Assembly: GCA_003552765.1 (NCBI GenBank)
Contig: PUOI01000523.1
Coordinates: forward strand, 1-7,411
Direction of reading: 5' to 3'
DNA length: 7,411 nucleotides
Origin: Candidatus Hydrogenedentota bacterium
Lineage (GTDB): Bacteria > Hydrogenedentota > Hydrogenedentia > Hydrogenedentales > SLHB01
A program made the position numbers and the translations under genes. The first letter of the stretch is position 1. Every line of letters begins with the position of its first letter. The notes beneath the pieces were generated by a model. The model had not been told where the DNA came from. It searched no databases and saw only the letters and a list, made by a program, of their open reading frames with translations. Shown here piece by piece: positions 4,815-7,411 of the stretch.

Positions 4815-7411
4815 ATGCGTTTGTTTGTCTTTTTATCTATTGTTGCGCTTGCGTGGTCAGCGGCGGATGCGGATCAGCTGGGATTCTTCCGGGACCCGGC
4901 GCTTCACGGCGACACGCTGGTCTTTGTCGCCGAGGATGACCTATGGAAAGTAGATGCGGAGGGCGGACCGGCCCAACGCCTCACCACTCATCCGGGATCG
5001 GAGCGATTCCCGCGCATCTCCCGCGACGGCAACACGGTCGCGTTCGCGGCTGAGTATGAGGGGCCGACCGAGGTCTTTGTGATGCCCATCGAAGGCGGAC
5101 GCCCCGAACGGCTCACGTTTGAGCAGGAAGCCTCGTTGCCCGTCTCATGGACGCAAGACGGGCGGGTGATATACACCACGCGGCAATACAGCACCTTGCC
5201 TCGGAACCAACTGGTCAAAGCGTCCCCCAAAGACAATGCGTATGACCTCATCCCCTTGAGCCAAGCGGCGGAGGGCGTCTACGACGATCGCGGCGAACGG
5301 CTCTTTTTCGTCCGCCCTTGGCCCCAGAGCAGCGCCACCCGCAATTACCGGGGCGGCAGAGCCAGGAACATCTGGCGTTGGGACGGCGGTGGCGAAGAAG
5401 CGGTCAACCTTACCGATGACCACCCCGGCGAACACTACAACCCCATGTGGTGGGACGGCCGGGTATATTTCATCTCCGAACGGTGCGGGACCCGCAACCT
5501 ATGGTCCATGAAGCCGGACGGAAAGGATAAGACGCAAGTCACCTTCCACGATGGCTGGGACGTGCGGCAGGCGTCTCTTTCTGGCGGACGCATTGCGTAT
5601 CAGCAGGGTGCGGACATCCGTCTGCTGGATCTGAAGACAGAACGCGATCGCGTCATCCCGATTCAGCTCCCGTCGGATTTTGGCCAATTGCGGGAACGGT
5701 GGGTCACTAGCCCCATGAGCTACTTCTCGTCGGCCCATGTCCATCCAAAGGGAGAAAGCGTGGCGCTTACGTTTCGCGGACGTGTATTCGTGGCGCCGGC
5801 GGGCCAAGGCCGCATCGCGCGCGCCGATCGCTCGGAAGGCGTTCGCTATCGCGACGCGGTCTTCATGCCCGATGGCGAAACGCTGCTGGGACTGTCCGAC
5901 AAGACGGGCGAACTCGAGTATTACACCATGTCGGCTCGGGGACTGGAGGAACCGGAGCAAATCACGGACGATGGGGACACGCTGCGCGGCCGCGCCGTTC
6001 CCTCGCCGGATGGCTCACATCTAGCCTACAGCGACACTCGCCAGGACCTCTGGGTAATGAATATCGAGACCGGCGAGAAGACGAAGATTTCGACCAACCG
6101 CCAGGGTGTGGGGGACATTTCTTGGTCCCCCTGCGGCGGGTGGGTCGCCTTTCGGCAAACCGCCCCCAACACGTACCACCAGATTTGGCTGTACAGCATG
6201 GCCGAGGAGAAAAGCCGTCCTATCACAAGCGATCGCGTCAATAGCATAACGCCTGCTTGGGATCCCGATGGCGAGTGGCTCTATTTCCTGAGCGACCGTG
6301 ATCTCCGGTCGCTTGTCAGCAATCCTTGGGGGCCGCGGCAACCCGAACCGTTTTTTGACGAACCCATGCGGATCTATCACGTCGCGTTGCGTAGCGGGCT
6401 TCGGTCGCCGTTCCAGCCGGATGATGAGCTGATGGACATGGACGACGACGAGGAAGACGAGGAAGAAGAAGACGGCAACGGCGAGGACGAGGAAACGAAA
6501 GACGGCGAGAAGGACGGGGACGATTGCGGCAAAGATAGCGAAGCCTGCGAGGATCCCTGCGAAAAGGACAAGGAAGACAAGGAAACCGAGGCTGAGGAAG
6601 AAGAGGACGAGGAAGCCGAGGAAGAGGACAACGGCTACACGGAGATCGAGTTCGAGGGCATGGAGCGGCGAGTCCACCGCGTCCCTGTTTCTTCCGGAAA
6701 CTACGGCAATCTGACTGTGAACAATAGGGCGTTGTTCTTCACCACGCGCGACACGGGCCACGGTGCCAGCACGCATTTGGCGGCGGTGCGCATCACCAAT
6801 GACGGCCCCAGCGTGGATCGCTTGCTGAGCAACATCAATCAGTACCACATGGCGCAAGAGGGCGATCACCTCTTCGTTCGGGGCAGCAGCCTTTGGATCA
6901 TCCCCGCGACGGGATCAGGGCCGGGCAATCTCGGCGATCACGAGATTGACCTCTCAAGTCTCGCTTTTTCCTTTGATGTCCAAGAAGAGTGGCGGCAGAT
7001 TTTCGTGGATGCGTGGCGAAATCAGCGGGAAATCTTTTACGACCCCGACATGCACGGCCTCGATTGGGAAGCAAAGCGGGAAAAGTATCTGCCTTTGGTT
7101 GATCGCGTTACGACCCGCAACGAACTCAACCAAGTCATCAGTATGCTCATGGCGGAGCTTTCCGCCCTGCACATCCGTGCTTTCGGGGGCGACACGCCGG
7201 ACGGGGATACCCAGATTTCCGTGGCCACCCTGGGCGCCCGCTTGGAGCGGGATGAAGCGGCTGGGGGTTATCGCATCGCGCGGATATACCGGACCGATCC
7301 CGACTATCCGGAATGGTTTAGCCCGCTTCATGAACCGGGCCTGGACATCGAGGAAGGCGAGATAATCACCGCCATCAACGGCGTGTCCACATTGAGCGTC
7401 CGGCATCCCCA
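4815..7411 (+). CDS. Exported tricorn-like S41 serine protease, 3' end outside window
   Basis: First 865 codons of a tricorn-protease homologue, a large peptidase in which propellers feed peptides to a C-terminal serine active site. The frame has no stop up to the window edge. A short Sec signal (MRLFVFLSIVALAWSAADA, cleavage near residue 19) places it outside the cytoplasm, unlike archaeal tricorn. Propeller repeats of the TolB/PD40 kind are visible: ISRDGNTVAF (about 72-81), WWDGRVYFISE (about 212-222), PSPDGSHLAYS (about 395-405), SWSPCGGWVAF (about 436-446) and WDPDGEWLYFLSD (about 481-493). Residues 536-605 are an acidic insertion in the second propeller. The C1 helical domain starts near 715 (VQEEWRQIFVDAWR), and ELSALH (781-786) gives His786 at the position of tricorn His746, with Leu785 where tricorn has Ser745. 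A PDZ domain begins near 800 (IEEGEIITAING). The nucleophile Ser and catalytic Glu lie beyond the window; tricorn is about 1,070 residues, so roughly 200 are missing. Transcribed divergently from the lyase operon. Confidence 0.88.
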   Translation, partial: MRLFVFLSIVALAWSAADADQLGFFRDPALHGDTLVFVAEDDLWKVDAEGGPAQRLTTHPGSERFPRISRDGNTVAFAAEYEGPTEVFVMPIEGGRPERLTFEQEASLPVSWTQDGRVIYTTRQYSTLPRNQLVKASPKDNAYDLIPLSQAAEGVYDDRGERLFFVRPWPQSSATRNYRGGRARNIWRWDGGGEEAVNLTDDHPGEHYNPMWWDGRVYFISERCGTRNLWSMKPDGKDKTQVTFHDGWDVRQASLSGGRIAYQQGADIRLLDLKTERDRVIPIQLPSDFGQLRERWVTSPMSYFSSAHVHPKGESVALTFRGRVFVAPAGQGRIARADRSEGVRYRDAVFMPDGETLLGLSDKTGELEYYTMSARGLEEPEQITDDGDTLRGRAVPSPDGSHLAYSDTRQDLWVMNIETGEKTKISTNRQGVGDISWSPCGGWVAFRQTAPNTYHQIWLYSMAEEKSRPITSDRVNSITPAWDPDGEWLYFLSDRDLRSLVSNPWGPRQPEPFFDEPMRIYHVALRSGLRSPFQPDDELMDMDDDEEDEEEEDGNGEDEETKDGEKDGDDCGKDSEACEDPCEKDKEDKETEAEEEEDEEAEEEDNGYTEIEFEGMERRVHRVPVSSGNYGNLTVNNRALFFTTRDTGHGASTHLAAVRITNDGPSVDRLLSNINQYHMAQEGDHLFVRGSSLWIIPATGSGPGNLGDHEIDLSSLAFSFDVQEEWRQIFVDAWRNQREIFYDPDMHGLDWEAKREKYLPLVDRVTTRNELNQVISMLMAELSALHIRAFGGDTPDGDTQISVATLGARLERDEAAGGYRIARIYRTDPDYPEWFSPLHEPGLDIEEGEIITAINGVSTLSVRHP
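6420..6629 (+). repeat. Acidic low-complexity insertion within the tricorn-like protease
   Basis: Encodes residues 536-605, of which 45 of 70 are Asp or Glu and 6 are Lys, with three cysteines at 571, 578 and 582 (C-x6-C-x3-C). The DNA is a purine-rich run of GAG/GAA/GAC codons, prone to slippage, and produces misleading antisense frames rich in Phe/Leu/Val or Ser. It lies between two propeller strands (ending SPFQP before, and restarting YTEIEFEGMERRVHRVPV after). As I recall the family, bacterial tricorn homologues often carry charged insertions in this loop, variable in length. Confidence 0.8.

Noticed and set aside
4799..4939. Alternative ATG at 4799 giving a Cys-rich 46-codon peptide overlapping the protease start
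   Set aside because: The ATG overlaps the protease Shine-Dalgarno and has none of its own; the frame is a +2 shadow of the signal-peptide region.
6377..6631. Minus-strand frame of 84 codons with a poly-serine protein
   Set aside because: Another antisense reading of the same purine-rich acidic stretch; no ribosome binding site or independent evidence.
6021..6869. Minus-strand frame of 282 codons that looks like a multi-spanning membrane protein
   Set aside because: It is the exact antisense of the protease; its Phe/Leu/Val-rich part is just the complement of GAA/GAG/GAC codons of the acidic insertion. The protease frame has family motifs on both sides.
1..7411. tRNA, rRNA, CRISPR array, insertion sequence or riboswitch
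   Set aside because: No cloverleaf, spaced direct-repeat array, transposase or terminal inverted repeats, or conserved riboswitch core was seen on either strand.

Overview
This is a GC-rich, densely coded bacterial window with no mobile elements, RNA genes or CRISPR array that I can see. It holds five protein genes; the first and last run off the window edges. The gene set is a HAD phosphatase, a secreted heparinase II/III-type lyase, a secreted ADP-ribosylglycohydrolase-fold protein, a stand-alone Lrp/AsnC effector domain and a secreted tricorn-like protease. Together with the CGCGAATGAA-type intergenic words, it suggests a polysaccharide-degrading member of the Planctomycetota/Verrucomicrobiota/Lentisphaerota/Hydrogenedentota type. 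That placement is inference from general familiarity; no marker gene is present.

Layout. Bases 1-660 (+) are the C-terminal 219 codons of a HAD-superfamily hydrolase. Bases 661-771 are a short convergent gap with two competing hairpins, probably a shared terminator. Bases 772-4313 (-) form a three-gene leftward operon. In transcription order it encodes a 92-residue stand-alone RAM (Lrp/AsnC ligand-binding) domain, a 637-residue exported heparinase II/III-like polysaccharide lyase starting 18 nt after the first stop, and a 412-residue exported ADP-ribosylglycohydrolase-fold protein starting 92 nt further on, behind an intercistronic hairpin. Bases 4314-4814 are a roughly 500-base divergent regulatory region with candidate promoters for both directions, a perfect 17-bp odd-centred palindrome over the leftward candidate -10, a 12-bp palindrome just upstream of the rightward extended -10, several hairpins and three CGCGAATG words. 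From 4815 to the right edge (+) an uninterrupted frame encodes an exported tricorn-like S41 protease (two beta-propellers, C1 helical domain, start of PDZ). It is cut before the nucleophile domain, and its second propeller carries a 70-residue, 45-acid low-complexity insertion.

How they may work together. The operon looks like a small polysaccharide-processing unit. The lyase would cleave a uronate-containing polymer outside the cytoplasm. The second exported enzyme, of a fold normally associated with ADP-ribose N-glycosidic bonds, could act on a glycosidic bond in the same material. The RAM protein could sense a small ligand. This coupling is inferred from gene order and shared export signals only. 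The divergent tricorn-like protease may share the control region but need not share a pathway. I do not see a clearly new defence or mobile system; the most unusual elements are the exported ARH-fold enzyme paired with a lyase, the palindromic control region, and the acidic insertion in the protease.
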